A stretch of 64,000 bases of DNA from NCBI GenBank assembly GCA_944989445.1, contig CALYLW010000052.1, forward strand, positions 717,058 through 781,057, read 5' to 3'. The first letter of the stretch is position 1. Each line of letters opens with the position of its first letter. Below the pieces are notes generated by a model that was not told where the DNA came from, did not search any database, and was given only the letters and a program-made list of their open reading frames with translations. The position numbers were made by a program, and so were the translations under genes. The stretch comes from Ampullaceana balthica. Taxonomy: Eukaryota > Mollusca > Gastropoda > Lymnaeidae. Below are positions 33,290 to 45,057 of the stretch, in pieces.

Positions 33290-34124
33290 TGCAATATGTT
33301 GGTTTCCAGTTTGTTCAATATGTTGGTTTCCAGTTTGTTCAATATGTTGGTTTCCAGTTTGTTCAATATGTTGGTTTCCAGTTTGTTCAATATGTTGGTT
33401 TCCAGTTTGTTCAATATGTTGGTTTCCAGTTTGTTCAATATGTTGGTTTCCAGTTTGTTCAATATGTTGGTTTCTAGTTTGTTCAATATGTTGGTTTCCA
33501 GTTTGTTCAATATGTTGGTTTCCAGTTTGTTCAATATGTTGGTTTCCAGTTTGTTCAATATGTTGGTTTCCAGTTTGTTCAATATGTTGGTTTCCAGTTT
33601 GTTCAATATGTTGGTTTCCAGTTTCTTCAATATGTTGGTTTCCAGTTTGCTCAATATGTTGGTTTCCAGTTTCTTCAATATGTTGGTTTCCAGTTTGTTC
33701 AATATGTTGGTTTCCAGTTTGTTCAATATGTTGGTTTCCAGTTTGTTCAATATGTTGGTTTCCAGTTTGTTCAATATTTGGTTTCCAGTTTGTTCAATAT
33801 GTTGGTTTCCAGTTTGTTCAATATTTGGTTTCCAGTTTGTTCAATATGTTGGTTTCCAGTTTGTTCAATATGTTGGTTTCCAGTTTGTTCAATATGTTGG
33901 TTTCCAGTTTGTTCAATATTTGGTTTCCAGTTTGTTCAATATGTTGGTTTCCAGTTTGCTCAATATGTTGGTTTCCAGTTTGTTCAATATTTTGGTTTCC
34001 AGTTTGTTCAATATGTTGGTTTCCAGTTTGTTCAATATGTTGGTTTCCAGTTTGTTCAATATGTTGGTTTCCAGTTTGTTCAATATGTTGGTTTCCAGTT
34101 TGTTCAATATGTTGGTTTCCAGAC
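33290..34124. repeat. 24-bp minisatellite (GTTCAATATGTTGGTTTCCA)
   Basis: About 34 units of 24 bp, several of 23 or 25 bp. It is open for 318 codons on the plus strand and 178 on the minus strand with eight-residue periodicity (for example NKLETNIL). I treat these as artefacts of a stop-free repeat unit. A C-run closes the array. Confidence 0.95.
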
Positions 34125-34913
34125 CCCCCCCCCGGGTATTGAACTGTATTCTTAAACCTAGAATAACTTGGTCGATCAATGCTTTATTGGGATTGAGAGT
34201 AGGAAAAAGGGTGGGGGTGGCGGTGAATGGGTTAGTCACAACACGTGTGTAGTTGGTTCACATGGCCGACACTTTCACAAGTTAGTGTCGAATAATTTAT
34301 TTATTTTTAAAATTAATTTCGACGTTCGTTGGGGTGTCACCAAATGTTGATTTTGCGTCAAGATATGACGTCACAGAATCTAGTAAACAAAAGATGTTAC
34401 TCAACGACATGGCGCACGTTTGCCTATTCTCCTCCCAGTACTCAGCCTCTACATTTCTGCCTGGTCTTTCTTAAAATGCAAAGCTACACTTTAATTTGGG
34501 TGCACCGTTTATTGAGAGGCCAAGATACTAGAAAGCTCTAAAATACTGCTTTAAAAAATGGTTTTAAAAAGGTAAATTGCGAACTAAACGACCTATTTTG
34601 TCTATTGAACAAAAGTGAACAGAATATTTTAAAATTAGGAAGGGAAAAAAAAGTGAATCAAAATTTTTTTTAATAGTGCAGGATTTTCCCGATGTTAACT
34701 CCCTCCACCTACCCCCCACCACACACACATTGTGTAAACAGTGGCAATGTGTATGAGTTTGTTGAAAGAATTACAAATTGATCAAACACAGTCCTGCTTT
34801 CTAACTGAAGGGAAGTTTTCGTGATCTTTTTAAACAATCTTCATTCTTGTCTTAAAAATATTTCACGTTGAAAACATAAACACGGGCCAATCGCGTGTGA
34901 ACATTTCATAGAC
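34125..34913. other. Upstream region of copy B, no promoter motif identified
   Basis: Mixed sequence without recognised repeats. A CCAAT motif lies at about 34887, 27 bp before the ATG, too close to be a usual promoter element. Confidence 0.4.
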
Positions 34914-37640
34914 ATGCCAACATTCAACAAACAACTTTTCCTCGGTGTCACTGGACTACTGTTGCTCGTCTACTTTGGTAAAGTAAGTGCCGGTCAATGT
35001 TATCAATCTTGTATATTTAATCCATGATTAGTGCCGGTCTATGTTGTGAATCTTGTATATTTAATCCATAATTAGTCCAGGTACAGGTGATGTGTTGTAA
35101 TTAAAGGGAAATAAGAGAAAATCTTATTTTAAGTTATTCTATGATTAAATGAAAGTTGAACTTTAAAAAAAAATGTGAATGATCATGACTCCGTGATAAA
35201 AAAAAATGTTTTTGAAGTGTCAAGCCCTAGAAAACTATACACACAAAACGGATCATCAAGTGATGGATATATTCACATTTAAATATCTGATGTTAAAGAA
35301 AGGATGGACAGAGAGCATCCGACTGAATATTTAAATGACTATAAAAAAGAAACAGATACAGTGGTACCTCGGGATACGTCGTTTTATTCCGGTACATATT
35401 CTTGGACTTTACCAAACAGGACGTATACCAAACATATATTTATCATAAGAAATAAAGGGGAAATGATTAATCCGTTGCCATGAAAAAAATCACATTGTTA
35501 TTGGCATATTATAAATTAATTGAAGTTGTGTAAAATAATGTAAAAACTGCTACACTAAAATCCATAAATAAAAAAGAACTATTTCGAAATTGTTTTCTTT
35601 TTTTCTGTTCTCCGGGTCAAAATCAATTTTTAAACATGCTCTAATGTCCCTGATCTTTTTTTAAAAAATCGATTTCACCCCCTTCGAAAAACATGGCCAG
35701 ATTTAATAAGATCTTTGTCTTTCACAAACATTGAAATCGTCGTTCTCGGCATTCGGCATGCTGCAGCCAAGCATGTGTCAATAATCTCTTTTTTCACCGC
35801 CATCGTGATCCTAACAATTTTTTTTTCGTTGCTTGGCTCCTCTCATTAACTTTCTTAGAACTCATGGTTAGCGAATTTGCTTTGAAAAATTTATGAGAAA
35901 AACGAAAAATCGCGTGAAGATTAACAGTTATTGCGCGAGTCGATCACTGTATGGTTTCAACTGCCATTCTAACAAACACGAGAGGCAAACACGAATGTCT
36001 CGTCTCACGTTGTTGTGATTCCTACAAGTTACGCGTGCGCGTTGTGTCATTTTGACTTATACACCCTTAGCACGCGGGTCGTATTCCAAACGAAGTTCCT
36101 AAACCAGGCAAAATGTTTCGGGTCCAAATAGAAGGTATACCTAGTTGGAATTATTCCAAAGCAGACGTATACCAATGTACCGCTGTATTTGTGATAGATT
36201 ACGCTGCCATTACCAGGGTATATGCGTAGCGAGATTATGATGTATTCATTTAGTTGGAGTTCTCTCTCTTTAAAAAGCAGACGATCGATGCAAGCGACGC
36301 TGAAAACAGTCACGACAATGATAAGACAACTTCAAACACCCTTGACCTTCGCGGCCTCACAGTTGATGTTGCAAGAGAAGAGGTCGAGAAGTTTCTGAAA
36401 TCGAAGCACAATGGTAATCATACAATAGTAGTCATACTATACAATCAGAGGCGTCACTAGGGTTGGTTTCACCCGGGGCGATAGCTCATGGTGTCACCCC
36501 CGCACGACTTAACCCATAGAACTCCCCGGAGTCTTCCTGTGCCAAATAACGGGAACATACAGAATTTTACATTTTGGTGTATCCCTTGTGATTGTTTCAC
36601 CCGGTGTGGTCCGCACCCTCTAGTGACGCCACTGTAAACGCGACACCATTAGTAATTTTTCTTATTATTTAAATTATTGTCTTAGTATAACTTAGTAATT
36701 AATTTCGTGACGGTCACCCGTAAAAAAACACAACAAAAGAGCGCAGCTGAGGGTTGGAGACGATTATTCCAATTGTGTAATAGATGCTAATGTTTCAAGA
36801 TGGACTACCGACGATGTATAGTGCTCTTATGTTTGCGCCCATTTGTCTGTACTCTTTCATCGTGCGCTCTTTGATCACATGTGAAAACAATTTAAAGAAG
36901 GAAAAATTTCCCAACATATGTCAGACAAGCACTGAACTTTTTAAAAAAAGTTTATTAACTAATTGAATGACATTTTTTAAAAGTCTTGTCTGTCATACTT
37001 TGAGAACATTTATTAATTTATAGAAAATTTCGTCTAACTTAGTTAATTAAAATACGTTATAAAATTATATTTGCATCTTACCTCTCGCAGACTACCATTC
37101 GCGTGGAAAGAGGAAAATTGACCGTTTCGTCCACATAAACACTGGATGGGGCAAAGCGGGGTCAAAGGCATCGTCCATCATTTTTGAAGTCATTGACGCA
37201 TACCTAACAAAAAATGGCTTTAAGTAAGTTGTTTTCGAATTTTATAAAAACTCATTTTAAACACAAATCATAGATAAGCGTAGAACGCAATAATGTTATG
37301 TATAGAAGGAGCGTCTGTAACAGATAAGATAAGATAAGATAAATATCGGTGCGTGTGCACCCCACGTTGTTGTTGTATTATTATTTTTTTAAGTTTATAT
37401 TAGATTTAAACAAAACATCGTTACACTTTTACAGGGAGGGGCGGGGGTGTGAGGTAGTATGAAATGAAATATTCACTTTTCTGCTGCGTGTAATCAACTG
37501 ACAAATATGCACGATCATTAACTGGTGTCATTAACATTAAGCCTTAATCATAAGCATTCAATTAATCTTAATCTTACGTTTACAGCTTCAAATGGATCAA
37601 CGTTGGAGATGCCAAAATTGATTTGTTTTACTCCAAGTAG
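34914..37640 (+). CDS. Leader-bearing Smr-like domain protein, copy B (129 aa)
   Basis: Exons 34914-34982, 36281-36413, 37091-37223 and 37586-37640 join in frame (69, 133, 133, 55 nt), with the same exon lengths and phases as copy A. Residues 1-23 are a hydrophobic leader (LFLGVTGLLLLVYF), residues 24-42 polar. Residues 44-128 match the Smr domain better than copy A: LDLRGLTVDVA at 44-54 (family LDLHGLTVxxA), EKFL at 59-62, HINTGWGKAGSK at 82-93 with TGxG at 85-88, then DAYLTKNGF, FKWINVGDAKIDLFYSK to the end. The catalytic-site His of LDxH is Arg (R47), while D45 and TGxG are kept. A secretory or membrane location and any nuclease or RNA-binding role are inferences. The gene is a tandem duplicate of 21521-27482, 7.4 kb downstream on the same strand. 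Confidence 0.8.
35359..36185 (-). mobile_element. pogo/Tigger-like element in intron 1 of copy B
   Basis: TA-flanked ends CAGTGGTACCTCGGGATACG and the inverse of CAGCGGTACATTGGTATACG. On the minus strand a frame reads KKEIIDTCLAAACRMPRTTI, then MFVKDKDLIKSG, resembling the pogo/CENP-B helix-turn-helix. No catalytic domain is seen. The right end lies 95 bp before the exon 2 acceptor. Confidence 0.7.
36446..36634. mobile_element. hAT MITE in intron 2 of copy B
   Basis: Ends CAGAGGCGTCACTAGGG and the inverse of CAGTGGCGTCACTAGAGGG. Related to 27113-27302. No clear target duplication. Confidence 0.65.
37303..37341 (+). mobile_element. SINE 3'-end fragment
   Basis: TATAGAAGGAGCGTCTGTAA followed by (GATAA)n; same 3' end as the full SINEs. 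Confidence 0.65.
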
Positions 37641-37765
37641 TGGATAACAACCAACCGTGTGTTAATATTTAGTGGATAACATGCAGCTGTGGGTTAATCT
37701 CTAGTGGATAACATGCAGCTGTGGGTTAATCTCTAGTGGATAACATGCAGCTGTGGGTTAATGTT
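37638..37765 (+). repeat. 32-bp repeat whose first unit contains the copy B stop codon
   Basis: TAGTGGATAACA starts at 37638, 37670, 37702 and 37734. The first TAG is the stop codon; later units carry ATGCAGCTGTGGGTTAAT. Confidence 0.85.
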
Positions 37766-39950
37766 GATTGTTTGTCCACATTGTCTTTTATGAATGTCCG
37801 ACTTCTTGACAGATTAGTTTTTAAAATGTATTTAAGATACTATGTTTAAGTTATCAATAACACATAATGTTAAGTTTAAATTATATGTATATGTATTCCA
37901 ACATCCTTTAGCTTCTGTAGACAAGTCCTCTTAATCTCTGGGTTAATTGTATCCCTAATTCTAAACGTAATATAAATAGAAAAAACTGCACTTCGAGAGT
38001 ACTTACATTTTTAATATTTTAAAGAATTTTTAAATATTTTTGGGGTGGGGGTGTGTGTGCTGGGATGCATGTCTAAATAAATGATATTATTCAGAAAAAG
38101 AGCTTGGAATGTGACATAATCCCTATAGCTCTAACTTGTTTCAAGTTGTTTTTTTTAATGAATTATTGTAACAACATTGTTTTGCCTTGACTATATATCT
38201 TTAGACTTTTATTTTTCACTCACTGTTGAAATAACTACCACCGCAAACATGAGTTATAGACCTTGAATTAATTACACTGTGTTACGTAAATGTTGAGCGC
38301 CTTGCCGTTAATACTCCATACATACAAACTTAAAGAAACATCACATGCCTCATGCCTGAAACGTCATTCTATCTCTGCCTATATAATTAGTGTGTGTGGG
38401 GCGGGGGAAACTTGAATAGGTGAATCATATTGTTTTGTACATTCCTAAAATATGAATAGCTACGTTTGAGTGAGTGAATTTATATCAGATAAAATTGTTT
38501 GATATGAAAATGTGATGTTTTGTCTATTAAAAGTGTTATAATTTCTGTACCGATTGTTTTCTTCTTTTTTTTTCAAAGTAGTGAATGCAGAACAAACTTT
38601 AGGTTGCATTTTTTCACAAGAGTGTCACGTGATAGTGGTGTGCTGCTAATCAAAAGACCAATAGAATCTGTAGTTGTCGGTGATGGGCAATTTATCAGCA
38701 GTTCTTCAATGGTTCTGGAAGAAGATAACAAAGACACATAAAACACAACGCCACTCAGTGGCAATAATGTTGGCAGAACAATAGACGGCATGGATGAAGA
38801 TATTGAAATAAAACGTGTTTTAAAAAAACCTGAAAAAACTTGAAAGTTCTCAGTGCGGAGGGATGAATCAACTCGGTTAGGCTGTATTGATAACTTATGT
38901 AAGAAACATTGATAAATAAGCACTTAACTGAATAAATGTTGTTTGTTGAATCATTCGAAAACACAACATTCGATGACGTGGCTTTGTGATCAAAGAAATC
39001 TCAAATATCCAAATTGAACCAAATGTACAAGCAAAATAAGTGTTGCCGTTTCCAACTTCTCATTTTATACGATGGAGGAGACAGTGGTTGGGGTTTCACT
39101 AAAACTAAAATAAAATCACACCCACAAAGAGGACAGGGTGTCAACTTAAAGAAAATTTTATTTTTTGCACACAATAAAATTCATAGATTAAATAAGTCGT
39201 TTAATAATTCTATTATTTTGCGTATTTATTTCAAAACATTCCAACGTTGCCACTCGTACATTATATTTATTTTTAAAAAAAAATTTAATTATAGGTTCAG
39301 ACAATTAAAGGGAGGGAGACAGTACTCAAATTCTAATAATTAAAGGGTGGCCACACAACGCATAGGGTTTTACTGTACTAAAAATTTTAATGAAAGATTT
39401 AAGGAAAGTAATGGCCGATGAGACGAAACTATTTGTATTTACACAAAATAACTCATTAACAGGATAATGGAAACCTTCGAGAAATTTGGACTAGAAAACT
39501 GATCGAAAATAGACATCAGTTAGTCGGAAATTATGGGCATAGGAAAGCTAACATATAACCTGATGAGAAAAAGTAGCCCCTAGTCTACGGATTAACATTC
39601 AGTTAATAATTCATTGCAGACTCAGACACACAAAAGAAAATTGGATTCACGAATTAAATTGTTTAATAAAATCATCACACGATATCAGTACACAACAAAA
39701 ACAATATTCGGAAGGAGCTCACTAGTCAACACCTTAATCACAGCTTTATGTTTATGTAAGGAACATTGTCCCTAGAAACTCTAAAAGCATTTTTCAAATG
39801 ATCAGGAAATTTATTTTAAAACACTAAATGGTAGATTAAAAGGCCACATTACAGCGACTAAATTATGAGGAGGAATAAATCTACATGATATGGAAGCTAA
39901 GACAAAAGCTGTGAGAATTATATACATAGAGCAGGAAATACGCTATCATA
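37766..39950. other. AT-rich intergenic sequence
   Basis: Contains an AATAAA at 38076-38081 that could end copy B transcripts. Open frames near 38520-38920 overlap on both strands and show no domain or convincing splice structure. Nothing else recognised. Confidence 0.5.
38076..38081 (+). promoter_or_regulatory. AATAAA polyadenylation signal candidate for copy B
   Basis: Canonical hexamer 436 bp after the copy B stop codon, preceded by a GT-rich run. Confidence 0.4.
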
Positions 39951-41676
39951 CAATTAAACAACCCCTAAAAACAGAGTTTTTGACCATAAATCCCTTATAT
40001 ATGAGACATAACTAAAAATATTGATTATGTTCAAACGCGACAAACATTTACAAACTGAAACTGAGTGAACTCCCCTTGGTGTAAAACACGAGATGTGGTC
40101 ATCGATGGCTGGCGTGAACTCAAGTGACACGTGAATGTAAACAATAGCAGACCGCTACAAATACTTATATAGAGATAAACTAAAAATGCATTAATATATT
40201 TACGGTACATTCGATCGATCTGAAATTTTGAATAAATGCATTGTTAGGTGATACAAGTCTATGTGCGAAATTTCAGCTCGATAGCATCACGGGAAGTGGG
40301 TCATTTTTTTACTTTTATTTTTCCGCCCGACCGACCAAGAGATCACGACAAGACGGTGAAGTTAATATAAGGGATTAAATTAAACAACCCCGTAAAAACA
40401 AAGTTTTTTAAAAACTATAAATCCCTTATATATGAGACAGAACTTAAAGTATTGATTATGTTCAAACGCGACAAACATTTACAGAATGAAACTGACTTAA
40501 CTCCCCTATGCTATAAAACGTGGCCCCGGGGGGGGGGTGGTCACGGATGGCTGGACTGAACTCAGCGTGACACGTGAATGTAAACAAAAGCAGGCAGCTA
40601 CATATATTTATTTAGAGATAAACTTAAAATGCATTAATTTAATTACAGTACATTCGATCGATCTGAAATTTTGATACGATGAATTGTTAGGTGACATGAG
40701 TCTATGTGCATCAGCTCGATAGCATCACGGGAAATGTGTCATTTTTTAATTATTTTTTTTAAGCCCGACCGACCGACGAAGAGATGACGACAGACAAGAT
40801 TTCGAAGTTAATATAAGGGATTTAATTAAATAACCCCATAATTAAACAACCTCCTATAAACAAAGTTTTGACTATAAATCCCTTATATATGAGACATAAC
40901 TTAAAGTATTGATTAAGTTCAATATGATACGCATCGCGCGACAAACATTTACAGAATGAAACTGACTGAACTCCCCTGGCCTTAAAACGGGGGAGGGGGT
41001 GTGGACATCGATGGTGGACTGAACTCAAGCGGCACGTGGAAGGCGAACAATAGCAAACGGCGACATTGAATTACATAGAGTTACATAGAGATAAACTAAA
41101 AATGCATTCATTTAATTACGATACATCGATCGATCTGAAATTTTGACACAATGCATTGTTAGGTGACACAAGTCTATGTGCAAAATTTCAGCATCGATAG
41201 CATCACGGGAAAGTGTGTCATTTTTTACTTTTGTTTTTCCGCCCGACCGAACGACAGAGACACCACGACAGACATGATGGTGAAGTTAATATAAGGGATT
41301 TAATTAAACAACCCCTGTAAAAACAAAGTTTTTGACTATAAATTCCCTTATATATGAGACATAACTAAAAGTATTGATCATGTTCAAACGCGACAAACAT
41401 TTACAGACTGAAACTGCCTTAACTCCCCTTTGCTGTAAAACCGGGGGAGGGGGTGTAGCATTCGATGACTGGCGTGAACTCAAGCAAGGGACACGAGATT
41501 GCAAACAACAACAAACGCTACATTGAGTTATAGGGATAAACTAAAAATGCATTAATCATTAATTTAATTACGTTACATTCAATCGATCTGAAATTTTGAT
41601 AGATGCATTGTTAGGTGACACGAGTCTATGTGCAAAATTTCAGCTCGATAGCATCACGGGAAGTGTGCCATTTTTT
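39951..41676 (-). repeat. Inverted-orientation array of the stem-loop repeat family
   Basis: Four units starting near 39951, 40377, 40835 and 41305 run opposite to the 27762 array; each carries AAACAAAGTTTTTGACTATA, ATAAATCCCTTATATATGAG and the GATCGATCTGAAATTTTGA core. The units have diverged more than those of the plus-strand array. Confidence 0.85.
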
Positions 41677-41945
41677 AAAATCCCTTATATTAACTTGCTT
41701 TGTAAGTTTAATCGGACATCCGAACCGACTATTTGTTTATAATTCTTTCACGTGCCAGTTCAGTTCACGCGTTGACGCCGACCGTCGATGTTCACACCCC
41801 CTACCGTCCCTGCGCCCGGTTTTAAAACCAGGGGAGATAATTCTGTTTCAGTCTGTAAATGTCGAATTTAAACATAATCACTAAATTTAGTTATGCCACA
41901 TATATAAGGGATTTATAGTCAAAAACTTTGTGTTTACATCTATTT
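41677..41945 (+). repeat. Single forward copy meeting the inverted array head-on
   Basis: Starts AAATCCCTTATATTAACTTG and ends ATAAGGGATTTATAGTCA. Shortened internally (about 270 bp). The junction at 41676 joins two copies in opposite orientation. Confidence 0.75.
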
Positions 41946-42179
41946 ATTACTTTTGTTTTTCCGCCCGACTGTGAACGACAGAGACCACCACGACAGACTG
42001 TTTCTGAGGAGCCAGTTGGCCGCCTTCATCCCTTCTCCTGTTAGTAGGAACATGGTCCACCGGGCTTTTGTGTGAAGCCATGCATGAAGGTCAGGAGCTG
42101 GACGGCCCCTAAGGACACATCATATACCAAAACGGCCACGTCAAATGTCACCAAGGTCACGTCAAACATCCCAACGGTC

Positions 42180-42687
42180 ATGCAACATATCACAATGGTC
42201 ACCTCATATATCACAATGGTCACCACATATATCACAATGGTCACCTCATATATCACAATGGTCACCTCATATATCACAATGGTCACCTCATATATCACAA
42301 TGGTCACCTCATATATCACAATGGTCACCTCATATATCACAATGGTCACCTCATATATCACAATGGTCACCTCATATATCACAATGGTCACCTCATATAT
42401 CACAATGGTCACCTCATATATCACAATGGTCATCTCATATATCACAATGGTCACCTCATATATCACAATGGTCACCTCATATATCACAATGGTCAGCTCA
42501 TATATCAAAATGGTCACCTCATATATCACAATGGTCAGCTCATATATCACAATGGTCACCTCATATATCACAATGGTCATCTCATATATCACAATGGTCA
42601 CCTCAGATATCACAATGGTCAGCTCATATATCACAATGGTCACCTCATATATCACAATGGTCATCTCATATATCACAATGGTCACGT
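42180..42687. repeat. 21-bp minisatellite (CACAATGGTCACCTCATATA)
   Basis: About 24 units, nearly all exactly 21 bp, with substitutions but almost no indels. As a result three long reading frames (200-214 codons) stay open on the two strands. No other evidence for coding. Confidence 0.95.
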
Positions 42688-42802
42688 TGTTGTGATTTGC
42701 TCCGCTCCACTGTGAGGATCACAAAATATAGAAGTGGAGGCCTCTAGGTGTCGGCGTTTTAGTGCACCTTTTGAGAAGCCTTTCAAACATGGAACCAAGC
42801 AT

Positions 42803-43152
42803 TGAGTGTTATCATTGAATGTTATCATTGAGGGGTTATCATTGAGTGTTATCATTGAGTGTTATCATTGAATGTTATCATTGAATGTTATCATTGAGTG
42901 TTATCATTGAGTGTTATCGTTGAGTGTTATCGTTGGGTGTTATCGTTGGGTGTTATCATTGGGTGTTATCATTGAGTGTTATCATTGAGTGTTATCATTG
43001 AGTGTTATCATTGAGTGTTATCATTGAGTGTTATCATTGAGTGTTATCGTTGAGTGTTATCGTTGAGTGTTATCATTGAGTGTTATCATTGAGTGTTATC
43101 ATTGAGTGTTATCATTGAGTGTTATCATTGAGTGTTATCATTGGGTGTTATG
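42803..43152. repeat. 13-bp minisatellite (GTTATCATTGAGT)
   Basis: About 26 units with A/G variation at two positions. Sequence from 43153 to 43977 has no gene or repeat that I can support. Confidence 0.9.
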
Positions 43153-43985
43153 CAAGTCCACATTTTTAAAAAAAAATAGAGCAGTTTTATTTAAAATGTT
43201 GCTACGATCCTATAAAGGTAGGATATTTTTTTTTAAAGAATCATTGTACTGGACAGAAATACTTATGTCTTGGGCTACACTGTCACTGAGGCTTTACCAG
43301 GCTGACATCGATTATGGAAACAGTAACAAGCTCTGACCTTGAACTTGGCATACGATTTGTAAACAGTGGACTAGTTAAAAACCTGTCTTGGCTTACAAAC
43401 TTTAAAAATCAATTTTTGCCTCTTGGCTCTATACTGAGCTGCAGTGACAACATCACATCACAAAGTGAAAAGTGAAGTCACGTGACGTCACAACAGCAAT
43501 TAATTAATTAATTGGAAGTTGGGTGAACCTGGAAAAGAAAAAAAAAGAACGTACCGATAAGAAACCTCCAACGAAAAGAAAAAAAAAGAATAGGAAGTTT
43601 TAAAATTCAATGGAATATTGCTGTGATGTAAAGTTAAGAGCGAAAAAAAATCGTTTGTTATTTTATGCCCCTTCTCATACATACCAATACTCAAGCTTCT
43701 TTCTTAACTATCTTGTTTACAATACAACCTCTCCCATTGTTATCATTGTACTTTGTCACAAAGAATCGATTGGTTGCCTTCGTGAGAACGCCATCCTAGA
43801 ACTGAGGAGATGGAAACAAAAGCAATAACAAAATTGGGCAATGGCATTTTGTTACCGTTTCCTGCTACCACCAAACCCCTCTGAGCTCCGCTTCTGGCAC
43901 AAGAATGTTACAACTTTTGAACCCTGCACATTCGTTGACCTCATTTTAAACAAACTTGCTGCTGTTGCTAGAAATAACTTTAAAC

Positions 43986-44172
43986 CAATGTTTCTCAATT
44001 ATTTTCTGTCATGCCCCCCCACCCCACCAGGAAGAAAGAAAACATTTCGCGCCCGCGCGTGACTGTAAATATTAAGATTTGTATATCAAATTGTTCTAAG
44101 TACACCTCTGCATACCGGTCAAACGAGCCCCCCCTTTACGGAGCCTCACGCCCCACCATTTGAGAAACACTG
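43986..44172. mobile_element. hAT (Charlie-like) MITE, 187 bp
   Basis: Ends CAATGTTTCTCAA and the inverse of CAGTGTTTCTCAAA; perfect 8-bp duplication CTTTAAAC at 43978-43985 and 44173-44180. Confidence 0.85.
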
Positions 44173-44325
44173 CTTTAAACTCAACCATGGGTTTCTTTTA
44201 ACCCTGAACGGGAGTTCGAGAGTTTGTTATATTGAAGGCAAGAGGTAAGTGTCTTTATTTTAATTTGGTGGTGGTAAACGGTGTATAGTGACCGTGTAAA
44301 CATTTCCATGTGAAGATGTATTATC

Positions 44326-44368
44326 TTATCGGTTACAGACGCTCCTTCTGTACAGAAGACAGTGTGAT
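44326..44368 (-). mobile_element. SINE 3'-end fragment
   Basis: CTTATC then CAGACGCTCCTTCTGTACAG matches the 3' end of the SINE family on the minus strand. Confidence 0.6.
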
Positions 44369-44409
44369 TGAATAACAAAGAGTTGTCTCTTTCAGCAGTT
44401 ATGATAAAG

Positions 44410-44530
44410 AAACCCATTTTAACTGTAAATCTGACTATTGTAACTGTGAATCTGACCATTGTAACTGTGAATCTGACCATGTTAACTGTGAATCTGACCA
44501 TTAACCATTTTAACTGTGAATCTGACCATG
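44410..44530. repeat. 21-bp minisatellite (AACTGTGAATCTGACCATT)
   Basis: Five to six short units just upstream of the candidate exon at 44645. Confidence 0.8.
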
Positions 44531-44644
44531 TATATATCATATATACAATAACTTTTAATGACAAATGTAAAATGTATTCCTAAAATTGCTTGATTATCAA
44601 TGTAATGTATACGTTTATTTAATATGATTGTTTCTTTTTTACAG

Positions 44645-44743
44645 AAATAGACACCTACTTTGGTTGCACCCAGAGTCTCAAAGGGTCTAGTCAAACCAAG
44701 AACAAGTTAAAGTGTAATACACCATTGCAGTGTTGGATTTACT
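44645..44743 (+). other. Candidate upstream exon (possible 5' UTR exon of the P450 gene)
   Basis: A pyrimidine tract and TTACAG precede 44645, and CT|GTAAGTAC follows 44743, a strong donor. One frame stays open (DTYFGCTQSLKGSS and onward). The next downstream acceptor in the right place is CCTACAG before 46514, 37 bp upstream of the P450 ATG. A non-coding leader exon is the simplest reading; a coding exon of another gene is possible. Confidence 0.35.
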
Positions 44744-45057
44744 GTAAGTACTGTAAGGCCAAATCATGTCTTTTAGTAAAAAAAGAAGGTGACATAAGGT
44801 ATAATTATCATCTCTACTGATGATCATATGCATAAATCACAATGGCTGCTTCTACAGGTACTTTAATTTAATGACTTTTCTGCTTGGACCTAACTTCAGC
44901 CTATGACTTCACTCATTAATGACCCCCTTCCTCACTTTTCCACTGGTCTGAAATTATATCATTATACGGCTTATCTTGCGCAACATTTTATCTATTAAAA
45001 TTTGGTTGATCTTTGAACAGTCAATCCAGATTTACAAGAGTGTTATATTTTTGAGGC

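Noticed and set aside
33238..34252. Long open frames (318 and 178 codons) with eight-residue repeats
   Set aside because: They are entirely the 24-bp minisatellite; frames are open on both strands, there is no non-repeat coding sequence, and there are no splice signals.
38520..38923. Possible small secreted protein gene
   Set aside because: Overlapping frames on both strands, a long T-run at the putative signal peptide, no splice structure and no recognisable domain.
39559..39600. Hammerhead-ribozyme-like CTGATGAG...GTC
   Set aside because: No stem II and no GAAA in the right place; a chance match.
42041..42747. Three overlapping open frames of 200-214 codons
   Set aside because: All arise from a stop-free 21-bp unit; three frames open at once is a repeat property, not evidence of coding.
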